A DNA stretch of 13,694 bases from Sulfidibacterium sp046706345 (GCA_046706345.1 JBJKPL010000164.1:1-13694), one strand, 5' to 3'; counted from the stretch's first letter, positions 1 through 8,056 are shown. The notes: generated from the sequence alone by a model not told the origin. Numbers and translations: made by a program.

Positions 1-236
1 CGGATACTTTTGATCTCTGCCGTAGCTTCATAGCCGGTTTTTACGGGCATTTTCAGATCCATCAAAACAAGATCCACCGACGGGTCGGCTTTCACGGTTT
101 CCACTGCATCCAGTCCGTTTTTTACAAAGATCAACTGGGCAAATTCTTTTAAAGTCCGTTCCAGGAATATACGTGTAATTAGATCATCCTCAACAATTAA
201 AATGGTTTTATCAGACCATTCCGGATACTGATTCAT
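1..236 (-). CDS. Response regulator, receiver domain (partial, 5' part only)
   Basis: This is the N-terminal part of a two-component response regulator; the gene runs off the left edge. Translating the minus strand from the ATG at 236-234 gives 78 codons. They contain the receiver-domain landmarks: strand KTILIVEDD with the acidic cluster E16/D17/D18, and VDLVLMDLKMP with the likely phospho-acceptor Asp60, followed by the usual MPxxxG turn (Gly68). The conserved Thr/Ser and Lys of the fold lie beyond the edge, so no output domain can be seen. It may be a stand-alone receiver, a receiver plus DNA-binding protein, or less likely a hybrid kinase fragment, given how close the domain is to the start. 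It is divergent from the rhomboid gene across 250 bp. Confidence 0.85.
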   Translation of the reverse strand, partial: MNQYPEWSDKTILIVEDDLITRIFLERTLKEFAQLIFVKNGLDAVETVKADPSVDLVLMDLKMPVKTGYEATAEIKSI

Positions 237-385
237 CGTGTTGAAATTTTCAGCGATTTGGGTTATTGATCAGTTTTTTCGCGAAGTTAGGGATTTTTTA
301 AAACCCTAGTGGAATTTTTAAGATTTCTTTGGGTTTATTATCACTTAATAGAATACGGTCTTTCTGCTCCGAAACATTAAAATGC

Positions 386-393
386 TAATTTTG
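386..393 (+). promoter_or_regulatory. Candidate Bacteroidota -7 box (TAATTTTG) for the rhomboid gene
   Basis: TAATTTTG matches the Bacteroidota -7 consensus TAnnTTTG exactly. The -33 region is weak: TTTCTG around 361-366 is only a near match to TTTG. A start around 398-400 would give a leader of about 85 nt before the ATG at 487. It is supported by motif only. Confidence 0.4.
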
Positions 394-394
394 C

Positions 395-425
395 CTTCCA
401 TCCGGAACCGGATTGCGGATGGAAG
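395..425 (+). other. Perfect 10-bp-stem hairpin in the rhomboid 5' leader
   Basis: CTTCCATCCG at 395-404 is the exact reverse complement of CGGATGGAAG at 416-425, with an 11-nt loop. It starts two bases after the candidate -7 box, so it would form at or near the 5' end of the transcript. No T-run follows, which argues against a terminator. It could be a stabilising 5' hairpin or a dyad operator. Confidence 0.55.
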
Positions 426-486
426 TGAATAGTACCGGAAGATCTGGTGAAAAAGCCACCCGGACTTTTTTGAAAAATAGACACGT

Positions 487-1089
487 ATGAATATCATTCT
501 TATTGCCCTGACTGTCATAGTCTCCGTGGTTTCATTTTATAATGCCGAGGTGATGGACCGGCTGAAATTCAACGCCTATCAAATCAAGCACCATCGACAG
601 GGCTGGCGTTTCGCCACCTATGCCCTGGTGCATGCCGACTGGCTACATCTGCTGGTCAACATGTGGGTGCTTTGGTCCTTCGGCGATATTGTGCTCCGCT
701 CGTTTGGAATGTTTTTTGGACCGAAAGCGATTCCATATTACTTATTGTTATACATCGGCGGGGTCCTGTTTTCCATTTTATTTGATTACGGCAAGAACAA
801 AGACAACATTTACTATAATGCTGTTGGAGCCTCCGGCGCAGTGGCTGCTGTGGTTTTTGCAAGCATCCTGATCTATCCGACCGGTGGAATTTATCTGTTT
901 CCCATTCCCTTTTCCATTCCTTCCTGGTTATTCGGAATCTTGTTCCTGGTGTATTCTGCCTACATGCAGAAAAAGGGTACCAGCCGCATTGGCCATGGTG
1001 CGCACTTCTGGGGCGCTGTTTTCGGGATCATTTTTACGGTCATTACCGTACCCCATGTGCTGGAAGGATTTTTCCGGCAATTGTTTTAA
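487..1089 (+). CDS. Rhomboid family intramembrane serine protease
   Basis: This is a 200-residue polytopic membrane protein with the rhomboid signature. The GASG motif places the nucleophile at Ser116. The last membrane segment has AHFWGAVFG with His173 as the partner of the dyad. The earlier HLLVNM motif supplies His54 and Asn58, which in the E. coli GlpG family help form the oxyanion site. It is a compact six-helix type with no extra cytoplasmic domain. Rhomboids cleave single-pass membrane proteins near or within the bilayer; the substrate here is unknown. The first ATG is used, because no earlier in-frame start fits the leader. It lies 93 bp upstream of the flippase gene on the same strand, so it may share a transcript with the polysaccharide genes, but no functional link is shown. 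Confidence 0.9.
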   Translation: MNIILIALTVIVSVVSFYNAEVMDRLKFNAYQIKHHRQGWRFATYALVHADWLHLLVNMWVLWSFGDIVLRSFGMFFGPKAIPYYLLLYIGGVLFSILFDYGKNKDNIYYNAVGASGAVAAVVFASILIYPTGGIYLFPIPFSIPSWLFGILFLVYSAYMQKKGTSRIGHGAHFWGAVFGIIFTVITVPHVLEGFFRQLF

Positions 1090-1182
1090 AACATTTTCTT
1101 TCCCTGCTGATTTTTTCACCAGGCAGGTTGATTTCTTACCCTGGTTTTCACGGCCTTTCGGCTTTTGTTTTATTTTTGTTTC

Positions 1183-2679
1183 ATGAGCAACAAATTTCTG
1201 AAAAACCTGGCCTTTTTACTGTTTCTTAACCTCCTGGTGAAACCTTTCTGGATCCTGGAGATCGACAGGCAGGTGCAGAATGTTGTCGGTACCGCGAGTT
1301 ACGGCTTTTATTTTGCCATCTTTAATTTTTCCTATCTTTTTATCATCTTCCTGGATCTGGGCATTGCCAGTTTCAACAACCGGAACATTGCCCGGAACAA
1401 CGAACTGTTGCAGTCTCACTTCGGCGGTATTGCCTCTTTGAAGCTGATCCTGGGTTTGGTATATGGCCTGGTCATTTTTGTGATCGGATGGATGATCGGA
1501 TACAATCATCATCAGCTTACGCTGTTGGCATGGGTGGGATTTAACCAGTTCCTGCTTTCTTTTATCCTGTATCTCCGATCCAATATTTCGGGCCTGCTGC
1601 ATTTTAAAACCGACAGCCTCATTTCGGTGCTGGACCGGTTGTTGATGATCGCCATTGTGGGGGTTCTGCTGTGGACGGGCATCGCAAAAGGTAAATTCAC
1701 CATCGAATGGTTTGTCTATGCCCAAACGGCAGCTTATCTGATCACCGCCCTGGTTGCCCTTGTGACTGTTTTGCGGAAATCGGGAAAAATATCTCTCCGG
1801 TGGGACTGGCCTTTTTTCAAATCCATCATCCGAAGCAGTTTCCCTTTTGCCTTGTTGTTTCTGATCATGAGTCTGTATTCCCGGGTTGACAGTGTGTTGA
1901 TAGAAAGGCTGTTGCCGCGCCCTATGGGAGGACAGCAAGCCGGGGTGTATGCTCAGGCCTACCGGTTGCTGGATGCGGGCCAAAACCTGGCATTTTTATT
2001 TTCGGTGTTGCTGTTACCCCTTTTTTCAAAGATGATCAAAGAAAAGGAGGATGTCCGCGCCCTGGTGAAACTCTCGGCATCTATTCTGCTGGCGGGGGCC
2101 TTGCTGGTGGCCATCAGTTCGCAGTTTTATGCCCGGGACCTGATGACCCTGATGTATTCGCGCCATCCGGGCGAAGGGGCCTGGGCTTACGGATTGCGCA
2201 TGACTCAAAGTGCCGAAATATTTAAACTGTTGATGTGGAGCCTGGTAGCTATTTCCTCTGGCTACATTTTTGGCACGTTGCTCACGGCCAACAACAACCT
2301 GAATGTGCTGAACGTCGTGGCCCTTTCGGGTTTGGTGTTGAATTTTGCCCTGAATTTTCTGCTCATCCCTTCTTATTTGGCTTATGGTTCGGCACTGGCC
2401 ACCTTTTCTACCGAATTCCTGGTGGCCGGATTACAGATCTACCTGGTAGTGAAATATTTCAATTGGAAGGTAAACTGGCGACTGATCCTGAGTTTTGCGG
2501 TTTTCGCAGCCTTACTGGTCCTTGTGGGAATGGCCCTGCAGCGCTTTCCAGTCTTTGACTGGAAGCTACAATGGCTGATCTTTTTGGCTGCAGGCGGGAC
2601 CCTGGCAGTTGTACTAAAACTCTGGGATATAAGGAATTTTACCAGGATCGCTTTGCGCGGAGCCGAAAATAATGGTTGA
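1183..2679 (+). CDS. Wzx-like polysaccharide flippase (MATE/MVF superfamily)
   Basis: This 498-residue protein is hydrophobic along its whole length, with roughly 12 to 14 membrane segments. It has the features of lipid-linked oligosaccharide flippases: a basic N-terminus running into the first helix (FLKNLAFLLFLNLLVKPFWI), followed by YGFYFAIFNFSYLF and an FNNRNIA segment. Flippases of this type move undecaprenyl-linked repeat units across the inner membrane for O-antigen, capsule or exopolysaccharide assembly. I chose the ATG at 1183; an in-frame TTG at 1165 would add six residues (MFYFCF) and is less likely. The following genes encode Wzz-like and Wzy-like proteins, which supports a Wzx role. 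No glycosyltransferase is in the window, so the glycan cannot be named. Confidence 0.85.
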   Translation: MSNKFLKNLAFLLFLNLLVKPFWILEIDRQVQNVVGTASYGFYFAIFNFSYLFIIFLDLGIASFNNRNIARNNELLQSHFGGIASLKLILGLVYGLVIFVIGWMIGYNHHQLTLLAWVGFNQFLLSFILYLRSNISGLLHFKTDSLISVLDRLLMIAIVGVLLWTGIAKGKFTIEWFVYAQTAAYLITALVALVTVLRKSGKISLRWDWPFFKSIIRSSFPFALLFLIMSLYSRVDSVLIERLLPRPMGGQQAGVYAQAYRLLDAGQNLAFLFSVLLLPLFSKMIKEKEDVRALVKLSASILLAGALLVAISSQFYARDLMTLMYSRHPGEGAWAYGLRMTQSAEIFKLLMWSLVAISSGYIFGTLLTANNNLNVLNVVALSGLVLNFALNFLLIPSYLAYGSALATFSTEFLVAGLQIYLVVKYFNWKVNWRLILSFAVFAALLVLVGMALQRFPVFDWKLQWLIFLAAGGTLAVVLKLWDIRNFTRIALRGAENNG

Positions 2680-2709
2680 TTTTTTCTTCCGTTGGCCTGA
2701 TTAATTTTT

Positions 2710-2717
2710 TAAATTTG
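2710..2717 (+). promoter_or_regulatory. Candidate -7 box (TAAATTTG) upstream of the wzz-like gene
   Basis: TAAATTTG fits TAnnTTTG. A TTG at 2692-2694 could serve as the -33 element, but its spacing of 15 nt is shorter than usual. If used, it would start a transcript near 2722-2725 with a leader of about 115 nt, separating wzz and wzy transcription from the flippase gene. Confidence 0.35.
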
Positions 2718-2721
2718 AATG

Positions 2722-2788
2722 CCGGATAATCTCACGGATCCGGTGTTTTCTATCTGATATGGCCAAACAGATACCGGATAAAAACACC
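2722..2788 (+). promoter_or_regulatory. Leader with competing stems before the wzz-like gene
   Basis: ATCCGG at 2738-2743 can pair with CCGGAT upstream (2722-2727) or with an identical CCGGAT downstream (2774-2779). A further alternative pairs GGTGTTTT (2742-2749) with AAAACACC (2781-2788) around an inner stem TATCTG (2751-2756)/CAGATA (2768-2773). The pairings exclude one another. No clear terminator T-run follows, so any effect would more likely be on translation or stability than on attenuation. Seen in sequence; function is inferred. Confidence 0.35.
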
Positions 2789-2837
2789 CGAAAAATTTAA
2801 ACAGGGAAATTGAAAAGGTCCCGAAAAACAAAGAAAT

Positions 2838-3785
2838 ATGGAATATAATTTTCAAAGCCAAACGTTGATCCAGCTCCTGAAAAAATGGAAATATCATCTG
2901 ATGGTTGTATTGGTGGCTGCCACAGTGGCCGCTGCTTTTTTTTCAGGGCCTCGCTTTATCGTTCCCTTGTACCGGTCTTACGCTGTGGTTTATCCGGATA
3001 ACTTAAAGCCTTATTCCAAAGAAAGTACCACCGAACAGATGATACAGATCTTTCATTCCCAGGATATTGTGGATAGCATGATTGCCGACTTCAACCTGGC
3101 CAAACGTTATGGGGTGGATCCGCATGATAAATATTTCAGGACCAAGCTGCTATACCTGTATCAAGAAAACGTCTCTATTGCCAAAACCAGTTTCGAAGCG
3201 GTGCGTATCGAAGTCCTTGACCGGGATCCGGATACGGCAAAAATCATGGTCGACAAGCTGATCTCCTTGTTCAACGGGAAAGTGAGACGGATGCAGAAGG
3301 AAAAATTCGGTGAGCTGGCCAACGCTTATGCCGGAACGTTGAAACGCAAAAGAGCTTCCATGGATTCACTTCGCGATGTCATGCAGAAGCTTGGAAAAAA
3401 AGGGGTTTTTGAATACAATTACGAATCGCAGCAGATTGTAAAATCCTATCTGAAGAATCTTGAAAAAGGAAATACCGGTAAAAGTTTGAAAGAATCCCGT
3501 ACGTTGATGGAAAACATGGGGCAATATGGCGGTAATCTGGTCCAGACGGTAAATTTGCTATCCGCGGAAGCCAATAAATATGCTGATGTGGAGTTAAGCT
3601 ATGAGCTGGCATACCGGCATGTGGCCTCGGATGTAACCTACACCAATGTTGTAACCTACCCTTTTGTTCCTGATAAAAAAGCCTATCCGATCCGCTGGCT
3701 GATCGTTCTGGTAGTGGACGCAGCAGCCCTGGTGCTGGCGCTGATCCTGATCTCTTTCCTCGACCGGAAATCTTTTGCTTCCTGA
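2838..3785 (+). CDS. Wzz-like chain-length determinant protein (polysaccharide co-polymerase)
   Basis: This 315-residue protein has the Wzz topology: a short cytoplasmic N-terminus, one membrane helix at about residues 20-36, a long periplasmic part rich in charged helices (about 45-280), and a second membrane helix at about 286-307 followed by a basic tail. The proline-containing segment before the last helix (FVPDKKAYPIRW) is typical of the family. Such proteins set the modal length of O-antigen or related chains by acting on the Wzy polymerase. No kinase domain is fused, so it is not a Wzc-type protein. The gene ends only 3 nt before the polymerase/ligase gene, implying co-transcription and likely translational coupling. 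Confidence 0.85.
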   Translation: MEYNFQSQTLIQLLKKWKYHLMVVLVAATVAAAFFSGPRFIVPLYRSYAVVYPDNLKPYSKESTTEQMIQIFHSQDIVDSMIADFNLAKRYGVDPHDKYFRTKLLYLYQENVSIAKTSFEAVRIEVLDRDPDTAKIMVDKLISLFNGKVRRMQKEKFGELANAYAGTLKRKRASMDSLRDVMQKLGKKGVFEYNYESQQIVKSYLKNLEKGNTGKSLKESRTLMENMGQYGGNLVQTVNLLSAEANKYADVELSYELAYRHVASDVTYTNVVTYPFVPDKKAYPIRWLIVLVVDAAALVLALILISFLDRKSFAS

Positions 3786-3788
3786 TCC

Positions 3789-5225
3789 ATGAACCGGCAA
3801 GAACAAACAAAGAAATTGGTTGTCTTTTACCTGGCTTTGATCCTTTTTCTCAGCCTGGGGTTTTATTTTATGCTCAAAAAAGAGAATTTCTGGTTCTTTG
3901 CTTTGCCTCTGGTTCTGGTGGTCGCTTATTATTATCTGATTTCTTTGGATAAGATCGTTTTGCTGATCACTTTTCTGACGCCTCTGGCCGTGACCTTTCA
4001 GGCGCCGGGTCTGGGTGCGGCATTATCGGTGCCTACGGAGCCGTTGATGTTTGGCGTCCTGGTGATCTTTTTGGGAAATATGGTCCTGGAAAGGCATTAT
4101 AACCGGAAAATTTCCACACACATCGTCGCATACCTGATCTATTTCAACCTGCTTTGGATGTTGATCACCTCTTTATCCAGTGCCTTGCCGCTGGTGTCTT
4201 TCAAACATTTGCTTTCCCGCCTCTGGTTTGTAATTCCTTTCTTTTTTGTGGCCGCGCCCCTGTTTCGCGAAAAGAAGAACATCCACCGTTTTTTGTGGCT
4301 TTATATGGCTTCCCTGACGCTGGTGATCTGTTATACCCTGATCCGTCATGCGCATTATGGTTTCGATGAACAGGCGGGTCATTGGGTGATGACGCCGTTT
4401 TACAACGATCACACGGCCTATGGTGCCGCCCTGTCCATGTTTATCCCCGTGTTGGCAGGTTATATCTTCTTTCCGGGTCTTTCCGCCCTGAAGCGAGGGG
4501 TCGCGCTGGTATTTTTCGCGTTGTTTGCCATCGCGCTGACATTCTCGTACAGCCGTGCTGCCTGGCTCAGCACGGCGGTGGCGTTGGCTGTTTTCCTGCT
4601 GGTGATGTTTCGGATTCGCTTCCGGTGGGTGGCGGCAACCGGTTTTGTTTTATTAATCCTTGCCTTTGCTTTTCAACAACAGATCTACAGCAAACTTGAA
4701 AAGAACCGGCAGGACTCTTCTACCAGCTTTGAGGAGCATGTGAAATCCATGGGAAATATCTCCTCGGATCCTTCGAATCTGGAGCGCATCAACCGCTGGG
4801 CTTCGGCACTCCGGATGTTCGAGCAGAGACCCTGGGTGGGGTGGGGGCCCGGAACGTACCAGTTTGAATACGCCCCTTTTCAGCTTGCCAGTGAACGTAC
4901 CCGCATCTCTACCGACACGGGCGACCGTGGCAATGCCCACAGCGAGTACCTGGGACCATTGGCGGAAGAAGGCATTCCCGGCCTGGTCTTTGTACTGTTG
5001 CTGGTGGGTTTTGCCATTAAAACGGGGTTGGATACCTACAAAAACGGCAGTCAGGAGGTGAAATTCCTGAGTCTCATGATCACCCTCGGCCTTATCGCCT
5101 ATTTCTTCCATGGCCTGATGAACGATTTTCTGGATACCGACAAGCTTTCCGTTCCCGTATGGGGATTTATGGCGATCCTGGTGAGCCTGGACGTTTATCA
5201 ACGTCCGGAGGAAGCCGGGAAATAA
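3789..5225 (+). CDS. O-antigen ligase / polymerase family protein (Wzy/WaaL, Wzy_C domain)
   Basis: This 478-residue integral membrane protein has about ten to twelve helices and one large periplasmic loop (roughly 296-395), the layout of the Wzy_C superfamily. Family landmarks are SRAAW (residues 255-259), the RPWVGWGPGTYQF segment (347-359), and NAHSEYLGPLAEEGIPGL near the end of the loop, with His384 corresponding to the conserved ligase histidine. WaaL members transfer the finished polymer from undecaprenyl carrier to lipid A core; Wzy members polymerise repeat units. Sequence alone does not separate these roles. Its tight link to the Wzz-like gene (3-nt gap) favours a polymerase, while the lipid A genes next door fit either role. 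The stop codon sits at the foot of the downstream terminator. Confidence 0.85.
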   Translation: MNRQEQTKKLVVFYLALILFLSLGFYFMLKKENFWFFALPLVLVVAYYYLISLDKIVLLITFLTPLAVTFQAPGLGAALSVPTEPLMFGVLVIFLGNMVLERHYNRKISTHIVAYLIYFNLLWMLITSLSSALPLVSFKHLLSRLWFVIPFFFVAAPLFREKKNIHRFLWLYMASLTLVICYTLIRHAHYGFDEQAGHWVMTPFYNDHTAYGAALSMFIPVLAGYIFFPGLSALKRGVALVFFALFAIALTFSYSRAAWLSTAVALAVFLLVMFRIRFRWVAATGFVLLILAFAFQQQIYSKLEKNRQDSSTSFEEHVKSMGNISSDPSNLERINRWASALRMFEQRPWVGWGPGTYQFEYAPFQLASERTRISTDTGDRGNAHSEYLGPLAEEGIPGLVFVLLLVGFAIKTGLDTYKNGSQEVKFLSLMITLGLIAYFFHGLMNDFLDTDKLSVPVWGFMAILVSLDVYQRPEEAGK

Positions 5226-5227
5226 AA

Positions 5228-5251
5228 AAGGCCGGAAATTTTCCCGGCCTT
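5228..5251. terminator. Bidirectional intrinsic terminator between convergent wzy-like gene and efp
   Basis: AAGGCCGG (5228-5235) pairs with CCGGCCTT (5244-5251) around an 8-nt loop. On the minus strand the stem is followed by a run of six T, an excellent terminator for the efp end of the lipid A operon. On the plus strand it is followed by the weaker TCTGTATTTT. It begins two bases after the plus-strand stop codon. Confidence 0.85.
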
Positions 5252-5273
5252 CTGTATTTTCACTCTTTCCAAT

Positions 5274-5840
5274 CTATTCTTTTACTCTTTCGGAATATTC
5301 ATGGGTTCGGGTATCCACCTTGAACTTATCCCCAATGTTGATGAACAAGGGTACCTTCACGATGGCTCCGGTTTCCATGGTGGCATCTTTGAAAGTGTTG
5401 GTGGCGGTGTTGCCCTTTTCGCCGGGTTCCGTGTAAGTGACCTCCAGCGTTACGTAAGGGGTCATTTCACATTCGATGGGCGACTCGGTTTCTGCATGGA
5501 AGACCAGGGTCACCAGTTCACCTTCTTTCAGCAGGTCCGGTGCGGTGATCAGCGCTTCTTCGATGAAAATCTGCTCAAACGTCTCCGTATTCATGAAATG
5601 ATAGGTCTCGCCTTCTTTGTAAAGATATTGGTAAGGTCTTCTTTCAATCCGCTGGATGTTAATTTTGACGCCGGAAGTAAAAGTATTGGGAACGACCTTT
5701 CCGGTTTTCACGTTTTTGAGTTTGGTACGGACAAAGGCGGGGCCTTTGCCGGGTTTCACATGTTGGAACTCAACGATCGTCCACAAATCCCCGTTGAATT
5801 CAATGCACAGTCCGTTTCTAAAATCTGCTGTTGTTGCCAT
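5274..5840 (-). CDS. efp: Elongation factor P
   Basis: The 188-residue product matches EF-P over its full length: an N-terminal KOW-like domain, then two OB-type domains ending in DTRTHEYSERVKE. The tip loop HVKPGKGPAF carries Lys32, equivalent to E. coli Lys34, which enters the ribosomal peptidyl-transferase centre to relieve stalling at polyproline. No modification enzyme (EpmA/EpmB or EarP type) is in the window; a lysine at the tip rules out the arginine-rhamnosyl route. It is the last gene of the minus-strand block, 23 nt after lpxA, and its transcript would end at the hairpin at 5228-5251. Placement next to lpxA is common in Bacteroidota. Confidence 0.97.
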   Translation of the reverse strand: MATTADFRNGLCIEFNGDLWTIVEFQHVKPGKGPAFVRTKLKNVKTGKVVPNTFTSGVKINIQRIERRPYQYLYKEGETYHFMNTETFEQIFIEEALITAPDLLKEGELVTLVFHAETESPIECEMTPYVTLEVTYTEPGEKGNTATNTFKDATMETGAIVKVPLFINIGDKFKVDTRTHEYSERVKE

Positions 5841-5863
5841 AAAAAAATTAAATTTTCTGAAAT

Positions 5864-6652
5864 CTATTCGCGTTGTCTTTTGTAGCCACGCATGATCCCC
5901 CGTTGGGAATTCTGGATGAAATTCAGGATCTCATCACGCTCTGCGTTGATAGGAAGGTTGGCTTCGATAAAGCCCACTGCCTGGCTGATGTTACGGCCTC
6001 TGAGATAGAGGTGCCGGTAGATCTCGTGAATAAAATTGATCTGATCGTCGCTATAACCTCTTCTCCGCAGGCCGATGGAATTCACGCCCACAAAAGAAAT
6101 GGGATTCCGTCCGGCTTTGGAGTAAGGGGGAATGTCTTTGGTAACCATGCTGCCGCCGGCAACCATGGTGTGTTTACCGATGTGTACAAACTGATGAACG
6201 GCAGACATGCCGCCGATGATGGCAAAATCTTCCACGTCAATATGGCCGGCCAGGTTGACCGCATTTGCCAGGATCACGTTGTTGCCGATGTGGCAGTCGT
6301 GGGCAATGTGCACATAAGCCATCAAAAGACAGTTGTTTCCGACTACCGTTTCGCCGCTGGCTTTCGTACCACGGTTGACCGTTACGAACTCGCGGATGGT
6401 CACATGATCGCCAATGATGACCTGGGTGTCTTCCCCATCATATTTCAGATCCTGGGGGATGGCCGAAATGACCGCACCGGGGAAAATACGACAGTTCTTG
6501 CCGATACGCGCCCCTTCCATGATGGTCACATTGGAACCGATCCAGGTGCCTTTGTCGATGACCACATTTTTTTCGATGTTGACAAAAGGTTCAATAACGA
6601 CATTCGAGGCGATCTTGGCTTCAGGATGTACGTATGCCAGTGGTTGATTCAT
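5864..6652 (-). CDS. lpxA: UDP-N-acetylglucosamine O-acyltransferase
   Basis: This enzyme catalyses the first step of lipid A synthesis, moving a 3-hydroxyacyl chain from ACP to UDP-GlcNAc in the cytoplasm. The 262-residue protein shows the left-handed beta-helix hexapeptide repeats from about residue 8 to 185 and a helical C-terminus. With a constant offset of seven from the E. coli enzyme, the catalytic His125 is His118 (HIAHDC), and His144 and His160 are His137 and His153. The chain-length 'ruler' Gly173 aligns with Gly166, which allows a long acyl chain rather than forcing a C10 one. It begins 5 nt after the fabZ stop, so the two are surely co-transcribed. Confidence 0.97.
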   Translation of the reverse strand: MNQPLAYVHPEAKIASNVVIEPFVNIEKNVVIDKGTWIGSNVTIMEGARIGKNCRIFPGAVISAIPQDLKYDGEDTQVIIGDHVTIREFVTVNRGTKASGETVVGNNCLLMAYVHIAHDCHIGNNVILANAVNLAGHIDVEDFAIIGGMSAVHQFVHIGKHTMVAGGSMVTKDIPPYSKAGRNPISFVGVNSIGLRRRGYSDDQINFIHEIYRHLYLRGRNISQAVGFIEANLPINAERDEILNFIQNSQRGIMRGYKRQRE

Positions 6653-6657
6653 AAGGT

Positions 6658-7131
6658 TTACTTATTTTTTATGATTTGCGCCGTAAGCTCTCCTTGCATT
6701 ACCAGTTTGTTTCCGACAAACGCTTTTCCCTTCATGATACAAATGCCTTGCTTGATAGGAGCGATGGGTTCCAGCGAAAACACGAGCGTATCGCCGGGAA
6801 CGACCTTGGCCCGAAATCTTACGTCGCTGATCTTCAGGAAATAAGTGGAATAACTTTTCCGGTCTTCCACTCCGCTTAAAACGAAAATTCCTCCGACCTG
6901 GGCCAAAGCTTCTATCTGCAACACGCCGGGCATCAAGGGCTCATCCGGAAAATGTCCCATGAAAAATCCTTCGTTCATGGTCACATTTTTCAATCCGACA
7001 ATATGATCTTCCGACAACTCCAGAATTTTGTCCACCAGCAAAAATGGCGGACGATGGGGGAGAATCTTTTTTATTTCCTTGATGTCATAGACCGGATCGG
7101 CATAAATATCAAATGGGGGCTCCTTAATCAT
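6658..7131 (-). CDS. fabZ: 3-hydroxyacyl-ACP dehydratase FabZ (unfused)
   Basis: The 157-residue hot-dog-fold protein dehydrates 3-hydroxyacyl-ACP in fatty acid elongation. The landmarks are LPHRPPFLLVDKI, then GHFPDEPLMPGV with catalytic His60, and QIEALAQ with Glu74. It competes with LpxA for 3-hydroxyacyl-ACP, which explains the pairing. In many Bacteroidota this domain is fused to the C-terminus of LpxC; here its ATG (7131-7129) overlaps the lpxC stop by 8 nt (ATGATTAA), and a TAA lies immediately upstream of the ATG in its own frame. About 20 residues before the LPHRPPF motif look like a former linker. The overlap suggests termination-reinitiation coupling. Confidence 0.95.
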   Translation of the reverse strand: MIKEPPFDIYADPVYDIKEIKKILPHRPPFLLVDKILELSEDHIVGLKNVTMNEGFFMGHFPDEPLMPGVLQIEALAQVGGIFVLSGVEDRKSYSTYFLKISDVRFRAKVVPGDTLVFSLEPIAPIKQGICIMKGKAFVGNKLVMQGELTAQIIKNK

Positions 7132-8056
7132 TTACAATGGCTTTTTGGTTTATTTCTTTAAGGATATGTTTTGCAAATTCCGTATTTGCATGATGGCCGG
7201 GTCGGGTAGCCGTAACATGTCCCTTTAAGGGTTTCCCCAAAAGATAGAGGTCACCAATAATGTCCAGTAATTTATGACGTGCGGGTTCGTTGTCGAAATA
7301 GAGGGAGAGGTTGTTCAGTATTCCGCTGCCATTCACCGTAACCCGGGGTTTTTTGAACAGGTCGGCCAGATAATCCAGCTCATCCTGCGGCACTTTGCGG
7401 TTTACAAATACAATCGCGTTGTTGAGGTCGCCTCCTTTGATAAGGTCGTTTTTGAGTAAGAACTCCAGCTCGTGTAAAAAAACGAAGGTCCTGCAGGCAG
7501 AAATCTCGGCTTTGAATTCCGAAATATCCTGAATTTCTGCAGTTTGTTCACCTAAAACGCGGGACTCAAAATCTATAATGGTCGTAAGGGAAAAATGTTT
7601 CGACGGACGAATTTCGATACGGGTCTTTTTCTCGGGAATCTCCATGACAATGGTATCCTCGATGACGATATATTCTCTTTCGGCATCCAGTTCTACTATA
7701 CCCGCTTCCTCGATGGCTTCCACAAAATATTTGGAAGACCCGTCTTTGATGGGCGTTTCTTCCATGTCCAGCTCAACCAGGGCATTGTCTACACCCAAAC
7801 CGCGAAAAGCTGCCATGACATGTTCGATAGTATATACATGGGCATCGCCTTTTCCGATACAGGTACCACGGTTGGTACTGATGACATTGCCAATCAGGGC
7901 GTCAATCACGGGTTGTCCTTCTAAATCGATTCTCTTGAATTTTATTCCATGACCAGCGGGAGCCGGTAGAAAACTCATGGTTCCTTTCATCCCTGTGTGG
8001 AGACCTTGTCCTTCAATAGAAACCTTTTTCCCCAGAGTTGTTTGCCTTTCAATCAT
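7124..8056 (-). CDS. lpxC: UDP-3-O-acyl-N-acetylglucosamine deacetylase (unfused)
   Basis: LpxC removes the acetyl group in the committed step of lipid A synthesis. The 310-residue protein has the expected zinc ligands: His79 in TIEHVMAA, and His261 and Asp265 in the HKLLDIIGD motif. Glu78 is the general base and His288 in PGHHANTEF the conserved acid/base residue, equivalent to E. coli His265. The length is that of stand-alone LpxC, not of the roughly 460-residue LpxC/FabZ fusion common in Bacteroidota. The reading frame stops at TAA (7126-7124), inside the fabZ start overlap. A 229-nt gap with candidate promoters separates it from lpxD, so lpxC may have its own transcription start as well. 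Confidence 0.96.
   Translation of the reverse strand: MIERQTTLGKKVSIEGQGLHTGMKGTMSFLPAPAGHGIKFKRIDLEGQPVIDALIGNVISTNRGTCIGKGDAHVYTIEHVMAAFRGLGVDNALVELDMEETPIKDGSSKYFVEAIEEAGIVELDAEREYIVIEDTIVMEIPEKKTRIEIRPSKHFSLTTIIDFESRVLGEQTAEIQDISEFKAEISACRTFVFLHELEFLLKNDLIKGGDLNNAIVFVNRKVPQDELDYLADLFKKPRVTVNGSGILNNLSLYFDNEPARHKLLDIIGDLYLLGKPLKGHVTATRPGHHANTEFAKHILKEINQKAIVND

Noticed and set aside
1112..1159. Weak inverted repeat ACCAGG/CCTGGT followed by TTTT after the rhomboid gene
   Set aside because: The six-bp stem with a 16-nt loop is too weak to call a terminator.
1171..1178. TATTTTTG resembling a -7 promoter box just before the flippase ATG
   Set aside because: A start from it would fall on the start codon itself and no -33 element is at the right distance; it is likely chance in a T-rich stretch.
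5873..6844. Long plus-strand frame opposite lpxA and fabZ
   Set aside because: It is an antisense shadow; the opposite strand has well-supported lpxA and fabZ with catalytic residues.
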